Of a stretch of 64,000 nucleotides of DNA, positions 28,923 through 38,904 are shown piece by piece. The notes under the pieces were generated by a model. That model was not told the DNA's origin and did no database searches. It worked only from the letters and a program-made list of their open reading frames with translations. Source of the stretch: Enterobacteriaceae bacterium B14 (GTDB taxonomy: Bacteria; Pseudomonadota; Gammaproteobacteria; Enterobacterales; Enterobacteriaceae). Position 1 is the first letter of the stretch; the number at the start of each line of letters is the position of its first letter. The stretch lies in NCBI GenBank assembly GCA_000307305.1, contig DF158884.1:123278-187277 (forward strand). The letters are read 5' to 3'. Both the position numbers and the translations under genes were made by a program.

Positions 28923-29705
28923 TTAGTTCCCAAACATCAGTGCAGTCAGCACAAAATCTATCCCCAACACCGCCAACGAAGAGTGGACGACAGTGCGAGT
29001 AGTGGCTCTGCTAATCCCTTCAGACGTAGGAATTGCATCATATCCGTTAAACAGGGCTATCCACGTTACCGTTATGGCGAAGACGATACTTTTGATAACA
29101 CAGTTAAGTAAATCGTATTGCCAGCTAATGGCATCTTGCATAGAAGACCAGAAAAAGCCTGAATCAATACCTTTCCAATCAACACCAACAACAGAACCGC
29201 CCCAGATACCAATAGCAACAAAAAGGATCGTTAACAGCGGCATACTAATAACCCCAGCCCAAAAACGAGGAGAAATCACCCGTCTTAGAGGGTCAACTGC
29301 CATCATCTCCATACTAGAGAGCTGCTCTGTTGCCTTCATCAAACCAATTTCAGCTGTTAATGCTGAACCTGCCCGCCCAGCAAAGAGTAGAGCGGTTACC
29401 ACAGGCCCCAGCTCACGCAATAACGAAAGGGCAACCATCATGCCCAAACCAGTTTCTGCACTATAGGTTGTTAGAACTAAGTATCCCTGCAACCCCAAAA
29501 CCATACCGATAAACAGGCCGGAAACCATAATAATCAGTAATGATTGAACACCAACGCTGTACAGCTGTTTGATGAGCAGAGGAAACTGTTTACGGACTTG
29601 TGGCCTTCCACAAATTGCCCCAAACATCATTAACCCAGCTCGCCCAAACGAAGCACAAGTGTCAAAGCCTCTTCGGCCTAACGACGCTAACGCATTTAAT
29701 AACAT
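28923..29705 (-). CDS. mlaE: MlaE: inner-membrane permease of phospholipid transporter
   Basis: 260 aa, E. coli length. MlaE/Ttg2B permease with about five membrane helices and the cytoplasmic coupling region [29 protein letters not shown] around 92-120. Pairs with MlaF to move phospholipid and keep the outer leaflet of the outer membrane free of phospholipids. It lies 36 nt downstream of mlaF. Confidence 0.96.
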   Translation of the reverse strand: MLLNALASLGRRGFDTCASFGRAGLMMFGAICGRPQVRKQFPLLIKQLYSVGVQSLLIIMVSGLFIGMVLGLQGYLVLTTYSAETGLGMMVALSLLRELGPVVTALLFAGRAGSALTAEIGLMKATEQLSSMEMMAVDPLRRVISPRFWAGVISMPLLTILFVAIGIWGGSVVGVDWKGIDSGFFWSSMQDAISWQYDLLNCVIKSIVFAITVTWIALFNGYDAIPTSEGISRATTRTVVHSSLAVLGIDFVLTALMFGN

Positions 29706-29741
29706 GTGATTAATAACTCCATTTTCCTCATCACTTCCTCT

Positions 29742-30548
29742 TTAACCTGCCAATAGGTCTTTTTGGTAGTCCCCTGCGGGGAAGCGAAAAGGTACCGGAC
29801 CATCAGCGATACCGTCCAAAAATTGACGCACTCTAGGGTCCTGATTCTCTTCTAACTGTTGAGGTGTACCCTCAGCGATAACGCTCTGCTCTGCAACAAT
29901 ATAAGCAAAATCAGCAATACTCAGCACCTCAGGTACATCATGTGATACCACGATACATGTAATACCAAGCGCATGATTGAGTTCATCGATCAATTTAACC
30001 AATACACCCATGGTGATCGGGTCTTGCCCTACAAAAGGCTCATCAAACATGATCAGCTCAGGGTCTAGCGCAATAGCACGAGCCAGTGCCGCTCGGCGCG
30101 CCATACCGCCTGAAAGCTCAGCAGGCATTAGTTCTGCCGCACCACGTAGGCCAACGGCCTCAAGCTTCATCAATACTGTTGTCCGTAATAGTTCTTCCGG
30201 CAACTTAGTGTGCTCACGTAGAGGATAGGCTACGTTATCAAACACGTTTAGATCGGTAAACAGCGCACCAGACTGAAACAACATGCTCATTTTTTTACGC
30301 GACTCGTATAACTGGCGACGCGATAGCGCTGGTATATTATCGCCATCAAACCAAATTTCGCCGCTGCTCGGGGCTATTTGACCGCCGATCAAACGTAGTA
30401 AAGTCGTTTTGCCGATGCCAGAAGGCCCCATAATCGCAGTGACTTTACCGCGAGGTACCGTCAAAGAGATATTATCAAATATCTTACGTCCACCACGCTG
30501 GAAGCACATATTATGGACTTCAACTAAATTCGAAGACGATTGGCTCAT
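29742..30548 (-). CDS. mlaF: MlaF: ATPase of the phospholipid transporter
   Basis: 268 aa (E. coli 269). ABC ATPase with Walker A GPSGIGKTT at 41-49, signature LSGGMARR, Walker B LIMFDEPFVGQD and the switch histidine in VSHDVPE; the C-terminal extension DGPVPFRFPAGDYQKDLL is the MlaF part that docks MlaB. A second ATG lies 4 codons upstream directly after AAAGGG, too close to use; the ATG at 30548 matches the E. coli N-terminus (NLV at position 7). First gene of mlaFEDCB, divergent from yrbG. Confidence 0.95.
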   Translation of the reverse strand: MSQSSSNLVEVHNMCFQRGGRKIFDNISLTVPRGKVTAIMGPSGIGKTTLLRLIGGQIAPSSGEIWFDGDNIPALSRRQLYESRKKMSMLFQSGALFTDLNVFDNVAYPLREHTKLPEELLRTTVLMKLEAVGLRGAAELMPAELSGGMARRAALARAIALDPELIMFDEPFVGQDPITMGVLVKLIDELNHALGITCIVVSHDVPEVLSIADFAYIVAEQSVIAEGTPQQLEENQDPRVRQFLDGIADGPVPFRFPAGDYQKDLLAG

Positions 30549-30759
30549 AATGTCTGTCATCCCTTTATTGACGATGTCATCATTTTCACGCAGTGAAATT
30601 TAGAACTAACGAGTATCGCAGAAAACGATGCTCTTTTTTGTGGCTAATTTTGCCATGTGTTTTACTTTTCATATGACGCCCGTCAGAATTAGGCTTTATG
30701 TGGGCGTATCGAATATTAATAACACCAAGCTCATATTATATATTGTTATAGGATACCGC

Positions 30760-31737
30760 ATGCTTGTCGCAACAGCTCTGTTAATTATTGGCCTAGCACT
30801 TCTGGTCTACTCTTCTGACCGACTCATTTATGGTGCCGCCGTGCTTGCCCGAGCCTTTGCGATCCCTCCCTTCGTGATTGGTATGACTATTGTTGCTATC
30901 GGTTCATCGCTGCCCGAACTCATGGTCTCTATCAGTTCTGCACTGAATGGGCAGATGGATATCGCCGTCGGTAATGTTCTTGGCTCTAATATTACTAATA
31001 TTTTACTCATACTCGGTACTGCAGCACTATTTAGCCCTTTACACGCTCGCTCCGATATTATTCGCCGAGAGCTACCTCTTCTATTAGGTATCACCCTGTT
31101 ATGCGGTGCTTTGCTTTACGATAATCAAATCAGCCGATGGGATGGCATGATATTGCTGGCCGCTTTTGTTTTCGCCATATGGTTAATGCTAAAAATGGCC
31201 CGTTTGGCTCAAAATGAGGGCCGAGATGCATTAACCGATGAGCAAGAAGCCGAACTGCCCCAAAGCGATACCAGCCAAACCGTCGCCTTTTTGTGGTTGA
31301 TCTTAGGGCTTATCATCCTCCCTTTGGCCTCAAGAATGGTGGTGGATAATGCCACCGTCATTGCCCGAGATCTTGGCCTTAGCGAGCTTGTCATCGGCCT
31401 GACAATTGTTGCCATCGGTACCAGCCTTCCTGAACTCGCCACCTCTATCGCCGGAGCACTAAAAGGTGAAGCGGATATGGCAATAGGTAATATCATTGGC
31501 TCCAATATTTTTAACATCGTTCTTGTTCTTGGCATTCCTGCGCTACTCGCACCAGGAAAATTTTCCCCAATCGCTTTCCAGAGGGATTACTGGGTCATGC
31601 TCGCCGTGAGCGTTATTCTCACTGTGCTCTGTATGGGGAGAAAGCATCGCATCAGCCATCTGGCGGGAACTCTGTTAATATGTGGTTTTGTTGCTTATAT
31701 TGTCACGCTTTTGTTCCAGCAATACGCTATTGCCTAA
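30760..31737 (+). CDS. yrbG: YrbG: Na+/Ca2+ exchanger-family membrane protein
   Basis: 325 aa, E. coli length. CaCA-family antiporter made of two inverted homologous halves; the alpha-repeat motifs are TIVAIGSSLPELMVSISSAL with GNVLGSNITNILL in the first half and TIVAIGTSLPELATSIAGAL with GNIIGSNIFNIVL in the second. About ten membrane helices; transport substrate untested. The frame is open 44 codons upstream, but ATG 30760 has AGGAT 7 nt before it and fits the family length. Heads the yrbG-kdsD-kdsC-lptCAB run. Confidence 0.94.
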   Translation: MLVATALLIIGLALLVYSSDRLIYGAAVLARAFAIPPFVIGMTIVAIGSSLPELMVSISSALNGQMDIAVGNVLGSNITNILLILGTAALFSPLHARSDIIRRELPLLLGITLLCGALLYDNQISRWDGMILLAAFVFAIWLMLKMARLAQNEGRDALTDEQEAELPQSDTSQTVAFLWLILGLIILPLASRMVVDNATVIARDLGLSELVIGLTIVAIGTSLPELATSIAGALKGEADMAIGNIIGSNIFNIVLVLGIPALLAPGKFSPIAFQRDYWVMLAVSVILTVLCMGRKHRISHLAGTLLICGFVAYIVTLLFQQYAIA

Positions 31738-31760
31738 TGCCATTAAAATGAGATTTTAAT

Positions 31761-32774
31761 ATGTCTGATTACGCAACCCAGCAAGGTCAACAACAACATA
31801 AAATTGAGAATGCGATTGATTTTTGCCAGTGGGGAAAAGCCGTTCTTGATGTTGAGCGTGAGGGATTAGATCAGTTATATCAGTACATTAATGATGATTT
31901 TAATCAAGCTTGCCAATTAATGTATCACTGCAACGGCAAAGTGGTTGTTATGGGGATGGGGAAATCCGGTCACATCGGCTGCAAAATAGCGGCAACGCTG
32001 GCCAGTACAGGCACCCCCGCATTTTTTGTTCATCCTGGAGAAGCCAGCCACGGTGATCTCGGGATGATCACCGCACAAGACGTAATTATTGCTATCTCTA
32101 ACTCTGGGGAGTCTCACGAGATCCTCTCGCTGATCCCCGTTATTAAACGCCTTCAAATCCCATTGATTTGCATGACGTCTAATCCTAACAGCAGTATGGG
32201 AAAAGCCGCCAACGTGCATATCAGTGTGAGTGTGCCAAAAGAAGCCTGCCCTCTCGGCCTTGCCCCAACCAGCAGCACCACAGCGACGCTGGTTATGGGT
32301 GATGCGCTGGCAGTATCGCTTCTGCAAGCGCGTGGGTTTACTGCGGAAGATTTCGCGTTATCCCATCCAGGCGGTGCTTTGGGCCGTAAGCTCCTACTGC
32401 GCGTAAGTGACATTATGCATAGTGGGGATGAAATACCGCGTATTAGCAAAAGCGCCACTTTGCGCGATGCACTCTTGGAAATAACCCATAAGAATCTAGG
32501 CATGGTCGTTATCTGTGATGAACAGATGAAAATTGAAGGTATTTTTACCGACGGTGACCTCCGCCGCATTTTCGATATGAATATCGACCTGAACAGCGCA
32601 AAAATTGCTGATGTTATGACAGCAGGCGGTATCCGTATTCGCCCACAAGCTCTCGCTGTCGATGCCTTGAATTTGATGCAATCACGCCATATAACAACAC
32701 TGTTGGTTGCAGAAGACGATTGTCTGGTTGGCGTGATACATATGCATGACATGTTAAGAGCTGGCGTGGTCTAA
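31761..32774 (+). CDS. kdsD: KdsD: D-arabinose 5-phosphate isomerase
   Basis: 337 aa (E. coli 328). SIS domain (about 45-200) with GMGKSGHIG, SNSGES and SHPGGALGRKLLL, then two CBS domains (about 218-275 and 280-335). Converts ribulose 5-phosphate to arabinose 5-phosphate, the first step to Kdo of LPS. ATG start, GAGAT upstream, 23 bp after yrbG. Confidence 0.97.
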   Translation: MSDYATQQGQQQHKIENAIDFCQWGKAVLDVEREGLDQLYQYINDDFNQACQLMYHCNGKVVVMGMGKSGHIGCKIAATLASTGTPAFFVHPGEASHGDLGMITAQDVIIAISNSGESHEILSLIPVIKRLQIPLICMTSNPNSSMGKAANVHISVSVPKEACPLGLAPTSSTTATLVMGDALAVSLLQARGFTAEDFALSHPGGALGRKLLLRVSDIMHSGDEIPRISKSATLRDALLEITHKNLGMVVICDEQMKIEGIFTDGDLRRIFDMNIDLNSAKIADVMTAGGIRIRPQALAVDALNLMQSRHITTLLVAEDDCLVGVIHMHDMLRAGVV

Positions 32775-32877
32775 TAGCAGGCTATGTGATGCGTTTGGCG
32801 TATCGACTTGCCGTGTAAACCACGGGCTTCAAGCCTGAAAAAACAAAAACAGAAAATAAAGATGAAAGGTAGTTTTA

Positions 32878-33444
32878 ATGAGCAATAACACGACGACAGT
32901 AGATACCTGCTATGGTCCGGTAGCCACGGATGTACTGGCGCGCGCGCGCAATATCCGTCTTTTGCTCTGTGATGTAGACGGCGTTATGTCTGATGGGCTG
33001 ATTTATATGGGCAATCAGGGAGAAGAGCTGAAAGCCTTTAACGTCCGCGATGGCTACGGTATTCGCTGTCTAGTCACTTCCGGCATTGAGGTTGGTATCA
33101 TTACCGGTCGCACCTCACAACTGGTGGCTGACCGAGCAAAAACATTAGGCATCGCTCATCTTTATCAAGGACAATCTAATAAGCTAGTGGCCTTCAATGA
33201 GTTATTGAGTACACTGGCGCTACGTGAAGATCAGGTCGCTTATATTGGTGATGATCTCATCGACTGGCCAGTGATGGCGAAAACTGGATTATCCGTTGCC
33301 GTAGCGGATGCTCACCCATTATTGCTGCCAAAAGCTCACTACGTTACTCGTATTGCAGGCGGCAAAGGTGCAGTAAGAGAATTATGCGATTTAATCCTGC
33401 TTGCTCAAGGTAAACTGGATGAAGCGAAAGGGTTATCAATATGA
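32878..33444 (+). CDS. kdsC: KdsC: Kdo-8-phosphate phosphatase
   Basis: 188 aa, E. coli length. Type C0 HAD phosphatase with nucleophile motif CDVDGVMSDG (D32, D34) and the second aspartate pair IGDDLIDWPVM. Removes phosphate from Kdo-8-P. A 103-bp gap separates it from kdsD; its stop overlaps the lptC start (ATGA). Confidence 0.97.
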   Translation: MSNNTTTVDTCYGPVATDVLARARNIRLLLCDVDGVMSDGLIYMGNQGEELKAFNVRDGYGIRCLVTSGIEVGIITGRTSQLVADRAKTLGIAHLYQGQSNKLVAFNELLSTLALREDQVAYIGDDLIDWPVMAKTGLSVAVADAHPLLLPKAHYVTRIAGGKGAVRELCDLILLAQGKLDEAKGLSI

Positions 33445-34004
33445 GTAAAAGCAGGACATTAGTGATTGTCATCCTGTCAATTATTGCATTAGCACTGATT
33501 GGCTGGAATCTCACTGATTCAGATTCAGAACAGCAGAAAGTGGTAGCGAGTGATGCGCCCACCTATCAAAGCCAGCATACAGAAACGCTGGTGTACGACC
33601 CAACAGGTGCATTGCAGTACAAACTGATCGCAGACAATGTAAAATATTTCGAAGCTCAGGAAGATGGATTGTTCACTCAGCCCATTATGACGCTGTTTGA
33701 TAAAGAGGCGACGGCAACTTGGACTGTCCGCTCAAACACCGCAAAACTGACGAAAGAAAAACTGTTATATCTATACGGTGATGTAAAAGTGAATAGTCTT
33801 GTACCTACGTCTCAATTGAAGACGATTGATACTGACAATGCTCTGGTTAACCTTATTACTCAGGATGTCTCTTCTGAGGATGAGGTCATCCTAGGAGGCA
33901 CAGGCTTTCATTCAAATGGATTTAAAATGCGCGGCAACTTACGCGAAAAACATGCAAAGCTGATTGAAAAGGTAAAGACTACATATGAAATTCAAAACCA
34001 ATAA
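33441..34004 (+). CDS. lptC: LptC: LPS export bitopic protein
   Basis: 187 aa (E. coli 191). One N-terminal membrane helix (about 7-24, VIVILSIIALALIGWNL), then a periplasmic beta-jellyroll. LptC takes LPS from LptB2FG and passes it to LptA. Overlaps kdsC by 4 bp and lptA by 20 bp. Confidence 0.96.
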   Translation: MSKSRTLVIVILSIIALALIGWNLTDSDSEQQKVVASDAPTYQSQHTETLVYDPTGALQYKLIADNVKYFEAQEDGLFTQPIMTLFDKEATATWTVRSNTAKLTKEKLLYLYGDVKVNSLVPTSQLKTIDTDNALVNLITQDVSSEDEVILGGTGFHSNGFKMRGNLREKHAKLIEKVKTTYEIQNQ

Positions 34005-34551
34005 GCGCTTCCTAAGCCTTTTTGTTGCCGGTTCACTACTGGCTATCAGCCTTCCAAGCATGGCTGTAACAGGTGATACTGACCAACCTATTACCATTGA
34101 TTCGGCGCAACAGTCTCTTGATATGCAAGGGAACACAGTAACGTTTACCGGTGATGTAATCGTAAAACAAGGCACCATCGACGTTCGCGCTGATAAAGTT
34201 GTGGTGACCCGCCCTAATGGTGAAAACGGCAAAGAGATCGTCGAGGCTTTCGGCAACCCAGTCACTTTTTATCAGTTGCAGGACAATGGCAAGCCAGTGA
34301 AAGGCCATGGTCAGAAAATGCGTTATGAGCTTGAAAAAGACTTCGTTATTTTGACGGGTAATGCTTATCTTGAGCAGTTAGACAGCAACGTAAAAGGTGA
34401 TCGCATCACTTATCTGGTGAAACAGCAGCAGATGGAAGCCTTTAGTGACAAAGGCAAGCGCGTGACTACCGTTCTGCTACCAGCGCAGCTGCAAGATAAA
34501 GGCAATAAGGCAGCAACAAACAAATCTACAACGAGCAAAAAGAGCAAATAA
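33985..34551 (+). CDS. lptA: LptA: periplasmic LPS transport bridge
   Basis: 188 aa (E. coli 185). Signal peptide ending SMA near residue 27; mature OstA-like jellyroll with ITIDSAQQSLDMQGNTVTFTGDVIVKQGTIDVRADKVVV. A lysine/serine/threonine-rich tail closes the protein. LptA polymers link LptC to outer-membrane LptD. Followed after 6 nt by lptB. Confidence 0.96.
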   Translation: MKFKTNKRFLSLFVAGSLLAISLPSMAVTGDTDQPITIDSAQQSLDMQGNTVTFTGDVIVKQGTIDVRADKVVVTRPNGENGKEIVEAFGNPVTFYQLQDNGKPVKGHGQKMRYELEKDFVILTGNAYLEQLDSNVKGDRITYLVKQQQMEAFSDKGKRVTTVLLPAQLQDKGNKAATNKSTTSKKSK

Positions 34552-34557
34552 CACCCT

Positions 34558-35283
34558 ATGGCAACGTTAATCGCAGAAAACCTGGCCAAAGCCTACAAGG
34601 GCCGCAAAGTTGTAGAAGATGTTAGCCTGACCGTTAACTCAGGTGAAATCGTCGGTCTTCTTGGACCTAACGGTGCAGGTAAAACGACGACGTTTTATAT
34701 GGTTGTAGGCATTATTCAACGGGATGTTGGCCGTATCGTCATTGATAATGAAGATATCAGCCTACTTCCTTTGCATGCTAGAGCACTAAGGGGCATCGGC
34801 TACTTACCGCAGGAAGCCTCTATTTTCCGCCGCCTTAGCGTATACAATAACTTGATGGCGATTCTGGAAATCAGAAAAGACCTCGATACCGCAGGCCGTA
34901 AAGCACGAGCAGAAGAGCTGATGGAGGAGTTCCACATCTCTCATCTGCGCGATAGCATGGGGCAGTCTCTCTCCGGTGGGGAACGTAGGCGTGTTGAGAT
35001 AGCAAGAGCACTAGCAGCCAATCCTAAGTTCATTTTACTGGATGAGCCTTTTGCTGGCGTTGACCCTATCTCTGTCATCGATATCAAAAAAATCATTGAA
35101 CACCTTCGCGACAGCGGCCTTGGCGTCCTTATTACCGACCATAACGTTCGGGAAACACTGGATGTATGTGAAAGAGCATATATCGTGAGCCAGGGGAAAT
35201 TGATTGCCGATGGCACCCCAAATGAAATTTTGGCTGACGAACACGTTAAGCGCGTTTATTTGGGCGAAGAGTTCCGCCTATAG
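34558..35283 (+). CDS. lptB: LptB: ATPase of the LPS exporter
   Basis: 241 aa, E. coli length. ABC ATPase with Walker [10 protein letters not shown] (36-44), signature LSGGERRR, Walker [14 protein letters not shown] and switch histidine in TDHNVRE. Dimer drives LptFG to extract LPS from the inner membrane. 6 nt after lptA. Confidence 0.98.
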   Translation: MATLIAENLAKAYKGRKVVEDVSLTVNSGEIVGLLGPNGAGKTTTFYMVVGIIQRDVGRIVIDNEDISLLPLHARALRGIGYLPQEASIFRRLSVYNNLMAILEIRKDLDTAGRKARAEELMEEFHISHLRDSMGQSLSGGERRRVEIARALAANPKFILLDEPFAGVDPISVIDIKKIIEHLRDSGLGVLITDHNVRETLDVCERAYIVSQGKLIADGTPNEILADEHVKRVYLGEEFRL

Positions 35284-35303
35284 TTTTCCAAAATATCATG
35301 TTC

Positions 35304-35330
35304 AGAGGCGGGTTGATAAAAACCGCCTCT
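35304..35330 (+). other. Hairpin between lptB and rpoN
   Basis: AGAGGCGG (35304-35311) pairs with CCGCCTCT (35323-35330), extendable by TT/AA across a bulged G. No T-run follows. Located 21 nt after the lptB stop; may dampen read-through from the LPS genes into rpoN. Confidence 0.6.
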
Positions 35331-35395
35331 AGCAGACGATACGGCCTTTTCTTCCGAAACTGGATGTTTAAAACACGCATGTTTAAAACAATATT

Positions 35396-36820
35396 ATGAA
35401 GCAAGGTTTGCAACTCAAGCTCAGCCAACAGCTGGCAATGACCCCACAACTACAGCAGGCAATTCGCCTACTGCAGCTTTCTACGCTCGAGTTACAACAA
35501 GAGATCCAGATCGCGCTGGAAAGCAATCCCCTGTTAGAACAAGCCGATAACCTCGATGAAATCGATACTCAGGATATCCCTGACAGTGAATCACTAGATA
35601 CAAGAGAGGCGCTGGAACAGCAGGAAATGCCTGAAGATCTTCCTCTCGATGCCACTTGGGATGAAATTTATTCTGCCGGTGCCGCGCCAGTAACGGGGAC
35701 CGACTATAATAATGAAGAGTTACCGGTTTATCAGGGTGAGACTACGCAGACACTGCAAGATTACCTGATGTGGCAGGTTGAGCTAACCCCTTTTTCTGAT
35801 ACCGATTCCGCTATTGCTACCGCTATTGTTGATGCGGTGGACGATACGGGATACCTCACCGTTCCGTTGAATGACATCGTGGAAAGTATGGGGGATAGCA
35901 ACATTACGATGGATGAAGTTGAAGCCGTACTCAAACGCGTTCAGCGCTTCGATCCTATTGGCGTTGCCGCTCGCGATCTCAGTGAATGTCTGCTTATTCA
36001 GCTCTCTCAATTTGACGCTGAAACCCCTTACCTACCAGAAGCACAATTGGTTGTCAGAGAGTATCTGGACTTATTAGGTAATCATGATTTCCGCACGCTA
36101 ATACGCTCTAGCAAGCTCAAAGAGGATACGCTGAAATCAGCATTACAGCTGATACAAAGCCTTGATCCTCGCCCTGGACAATCCGTTAATACGGGCGAAT
36201 CAGAGTATGTTATCCCTGACGTATTAGTTCATAAAGTTGCCCATCGCTGGGTCGTTGAGCTCAATCCCGATAGCGTACCTCGCCTGAAAGTGAATCAGCA
36301 ATACGCCTCTATGAGCGGCAGCGCGAGCGATAACAGCTTCATCCGCAGTAATCTGCAAGAAGCTAAGTGGCTGATTAAGAGCCTAGAAAGCCGCAATGAT
36401 ACGCTGCTCAAAGTCACCCGCTGCATTGTTGAACAGCAGCAGGATTTCTTCGAGCAAGGCGAAGAATTTATGAAACCGATGGTGCTGGCGGATATTGCCC
36501 AAGCCGTCGAGATGCACGAATCGACTATTTCCCGAGTCACCACGCAGAAATTTTTACACAGCCCGCGCGGTATATTTGAATTAAAGTATTTTTTCTCCAG
36601 CCATGTCAGTACGGAAGATGGAGGCGAAGCCTCATCAACGGCAATTAGGGCGCTGGTGAAGAAGTTAATTGCGGCAGAAAACCCCGCAAAACCCCTAAGT
36701 GACAGTAAGCTTGCCACTCTGTTATCCGATCAAGGGATCATGGTTGCTCGCCGCACTGTTGCTAAGTATCGAGAGTCTTTGTCCATCCCGCCGTCAAACC
36801 AGCGCAAACAGCTGATTTGA
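35396..36820 (+). CDS. rpoN: RpoN: RNA polymerase sigma-54
   Basis: 474 aa (E. coli 477). Region I is Q/L-rich (about 1-50, with [21 protein letters not shown]), region II is acidic (about 55-115), then the core-binding domain and the DNA-binding part with the RpoN box [10 protein letters not shown] at 451-460. Directs transcription that needs enhancer-binding ATPases, for example nitrogen genes. The hpf, ptsN, rapZ and npr genes follow in the usual order. Confidence 0.98.
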   Translation: MKQGLQLKLSQQLAMTPQLQQAIRLLQLSTLELQQEIQIALESNPLLEQADNLDEIDTQDIPDSESLDTREALEQQEMPEDLPLDATWDEIYSAGAAPVTGTDYNNEELPVYQGETTQTLQDYLMWQVELTPFSDTDSAIATAIVDAVDDTGYLTVPLNDIVESMGDSNITMDEVEAVLKRVQRFDPIGVAARDLSECLLIQLSQFDAETPYLPEAQLVVREYLDLLGNHDFRTLIRSSKLKEDTLKSALQLIQSLDPRPGQSVNTGESEYVIPDVLVHKVAHRWVVELNPDSVPRLKVNQQYASMSGSASDNSFIRSNLQEAKWLIKSLESRNDTLLKVTRCIVEQQQDFFEQGEEFMKPMVLADIAQAVEMHESTISRVTTQKFLHSPRGIFELKYFFSSHVSTEDGGEASSTAIRALVKKLIAAENPAKPLSDSKLATLLSDQGIMVARRTVAKYRESLSIPPSNQRKQLI

Positions 36821-36843
36821 CCCACACAGAGAAGGAAGACAAT

Positions 36844-37131
36844 ATGCAGCTCAACATCTCAGGACATCACGTCGAAATTACCGAATCGTTACGTGAGTTC
36901 ATCTCTGCTAAGGTTTCTAAACTTGAGCAATACTTTGAACACATTAATCAGGTGCAAGTCACTTTAAGTGTGGAAAAAGTAAAGCATATAGCCGAGGCTA
37001 CGTTGTATGTAAATGGTGGTGAACTACACGCCTCTTCAGAACAGCCTGATATGTACGCAGCTATTGATACTTTGGTGGATAAACTGGCTCGCCAGCTCAC
37101 CAAACATAAAGAAAAACTGAAACAACACTAA
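36844..37131 (+). CDS. hpf: Hpf: ribosome hibernation promoting factor (short form)
   Basis: 95 aa, E. coli length. Starts QLNISGHHVEITESLREFISAKVSKLEQYF and ends DKLARQLTKHKEKLKQH, the short HPF/YhbH form that promotes 100S ribosome dimers with RMF. The ATG at 36844 has AAGGAAG upstream; an open extension of 9 codons overlaps rpoN and is unlikely. Confidence 0.97.
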   Translation: MQLNISGHHVEITESLREFISAKVSKLEQYFEHINQVQVTLSVEKVKHIAEATLYVNGGELHASSEQPDMYAAIDTLVDKLARQLTKHKEKLKQH

Positions 37132-37181
37132 TGTAAAATTTGCTTTTAAAGGGTAGAGTTACACCCTAGGAAGCAAGAGCA

Positions 37182-37302
37182 AGAGCCTGTTTTTAGCGAA
37201 TGTCTGTCGCCAAATGAGTTTACAGGCTCTCTATATACTCGCTGTAGCAATAGCGCTACATAACCTGTTCATCGGCTCGTTGCCTGTTGGTAACGAGCCG
37301 AT
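37182..37302 (+). other. Three consecutive hairpins between hpf and ptsN
   Basis: The 210-bp hpf-ptsN gap holds three inverted repeats: AGAGCCTGT/ACAGGCTCT (37182-37190 and 37222-37230); TGTAGC/GCTACA (37243-37260); and a very stable ATCGGCTCGTTGCC / GGTAACGAGCCGAT (37271-37302), a 14-bp stem with one G-T pair and a TGTT loop. None is followed by a T-run. The last ends 39 nt before the ptsN start. Confidence 0.7.
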
Positions 37303-37341
37303 AAACTCTCAGGGACAGTTAGCGCCTAAGTGATCGATGAG

Positions 37342-37806
37342 ATGAATAACGATATAGACATGCAATTAAGCTCCGCGTTAAGCGTTGAATGCACACGCAA
37401 TGCCGTTCACTGCTCGAGTAAAAAACGAGCGTTAGAGATTATCAGTGAACTGGCAGCAGCCAAACTCAACTTGCCTGCTCAAGACGTGTTCGAGGCCATC
37501 CTCACACGTGAGCGAATGGGTAGCACGGGGATAGGCAACGGTATCGCCATACCTCACGGTAAACTGGATGAAGACAGCCCTCATGCCGTGGGTGTGTTTA
37601 TTCATCTAGATCAACCTATTGATTTTGATGCTATTGATAATCAACCCGTTGATTTACTGTTCGCTTTACTAGTCCCTGCAGATCAGTGCAAAACACATCT
37701 GCAAACACTCTCCTTTGTGGCTCAGCGTCTCGCAGATAAAACTGTTTGTCGCCGCCTACGGGCAGCACAAAGTGATGAAGAGCTTTACCAAATTATTACC
37801 GAGTAA
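37342..37806 (+). CDS. ptsN: PtsN: PTS-Ntr EIIA component
   Basis: 154 aa; E. coli 163, the difference being a short missing C-terminal tail after DEELYQIIT. EIIA fold with phospho-acceptor H72 in GIAIPHGKL. Receives phosphate from NPr (npr, downstream) and regulates potassium transport, KdpD and envelope/nitrogen functions by binding partners. ATG 37342 aligns with the E. coli N-terminus (MNNDIDMQLSS versus NNDTTLQLSS); a GTG four codons earlier is the alternative. Confidence 0.95.
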   Translation: MNNDIDMQLSSALSVECTRNAVHCSSKKRALEIISELAAAKLNLPAQDVFEAILTRERMGSTGIGNGIAIPHGKLDEDSPHAVGVFIHLDQPIDFDAIDNQPVDLLFALLVPADQCKTHLQTLSFVAQRLADKTVCRRLRAAQSDEELYQIITE

Positions 37807-37860
37807 AGTACGTGCTACGGGCAAAAACAGAGTGCTGTAATAGGTCCTATGCTCGTTATA

Positions 37861-37911
37861 TTCACGTTGCAGGCACATTGGCGACGCCCGCTAGCTTTCC
37901 TGCAACTCGAA
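37861..37911. repeat. Dispersed intergenic repeat, copy 1
   Basis: TTCACGTTGCAGG (37861-37873) and CCTGCAACTCGAA (37899-37911) are imperfect inverted arms (11 of 13) around a 25-nt centre. The left 22 nt recur at 50533-50554 with one difference. The right arm runs on as TTATTTGGAGTATAAT, so the element also supplies a TATAAT (37922-37927) upstream of rapZ. It looks like a member of the hairpin repeats found between genes in Yersinia/Serratia-type genomes. Confidence 0.7.
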
Positions 37912-38031
37912 TTATTTGGAGTATAATGATATGCTCACGTTAGTAGGATCTGTCATCTCATACCCAACATGCATCAAGATAGCGGGTATAAAAACGCGTT
38001 ATTATTTAGGTCCTTATGGGGGAATCACCGT

Positions 38032-38904
38032 ATGGTGCTGATGATTGTCAGCGGCCGTTCAGGCTCAGGGAAGTCCGTTGCACTAAGAGCATTGGAAGAC
38101 ATGGGTTTTTACTGCGTCGATAACTTGCCCGTCGAACTTCTGCCTAATTTGGCAGAAAGCCTGAGCAATCGGGAAACCTCGGCGGCAGTAAGTATTGATG
38201 TAAGAAACATGCCTGAAACACCAGAAGTTTTGGAAGAAGCCTTGACCCGCTTGCCAAGTAGCTACTCCCCGCAACTCCTGTTTTTAGATGCCGATCGCAA
38301 TACGCTGATTCGCCGTTATAGCGATACACGCCGCTTGCATCCGCTTTCCACCAGAAATCTATCGTTGGAAAGTGCTATCGATGAAGAAAATACGCTGCTG
38401 GAGCCCCTGCGTTCTAGAGCCGATCTCATTATCGATACCTCTGAAATGTCCGTTCATGAACTGGCAGAAATGCTGCGTACCCGTTTACTAGGAAAACGCG
38501 AACGTGAACTGACGATGGTATTTGAGTCATTCGGCTTCAAACACGGTATTCCAATTGATGCTGATTACGTCTTCGATGTGCGTTTTCTACCAAACCCGCA
38601 CTGGGATCCTAAACTTCGCCCAATGACCGGCTTAGACAAGCCTGTTGCTGCGTTTTTAGATCGTCACACTGAAGTCCATAATTTTATCTACCAGACCCGC
38701 AGCTATCTCGAACTCTGGTTGCCTATGCTAGAAACCAATAATCGCAGCTATTTGACTGTTGCGATTGGTTGTACTGGCGGTAAACATCGTTCTGTCTACG
38801 TTGCAGAGCAGCTAGCCGACTATTTCCGCTCACGTGGAAAAAATGTTCAGTCTCGCCACCGTACTCTGGAAAAACGTAAAAATGACGGTCAAAACAACAG
38901 TTGA
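38032..38904 (+). CDS. rapZ: RapZ: RNase adapter for GlmZ sRNA
   Basis: 290 aa (E. coli 284). Starts [32 protein letters not shown] with Walker A GRSGSGKS near 8-15; the C-terminal domain has [20 protein letters not shown] and a basic end [10 protein letters not shown]. RapZ senses glucosamine 6-phosphate and guides RNase E to GlmZ, controlling glmS and thereby cell-wall precursor supply. An open extension of 21 codons upstream is rejected because homologues start here. A short tail (NDGQNNS) overlaps npr by 23 bp. Confidence 0.96.
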   Translation: MVLMIVSGRSGSGKSVALRALEDMGFYCVDNLPVELLPNLAESLSNRETSAAVSIDVRNMPETPEVLEEALTRLPSSYSPQLLFLDADRNTLIRRYSDTRRLHPLSTRNLSLESAIDEENTLLEPLRSRADLIIDTSEMSVHELAEMLRTRLLGKRERELTMVFESFGFKHGIPIDADYVFDVRFLPNPHWDPKLRPMTGLDKPVAAFLDRHTEVHNFIYQTRSYLELWLPMLETNNRSYLTVAIGCTGGKHRSVYVAEQLADYFRSRGKNVQSRHRTLEKRKNDGQNNS

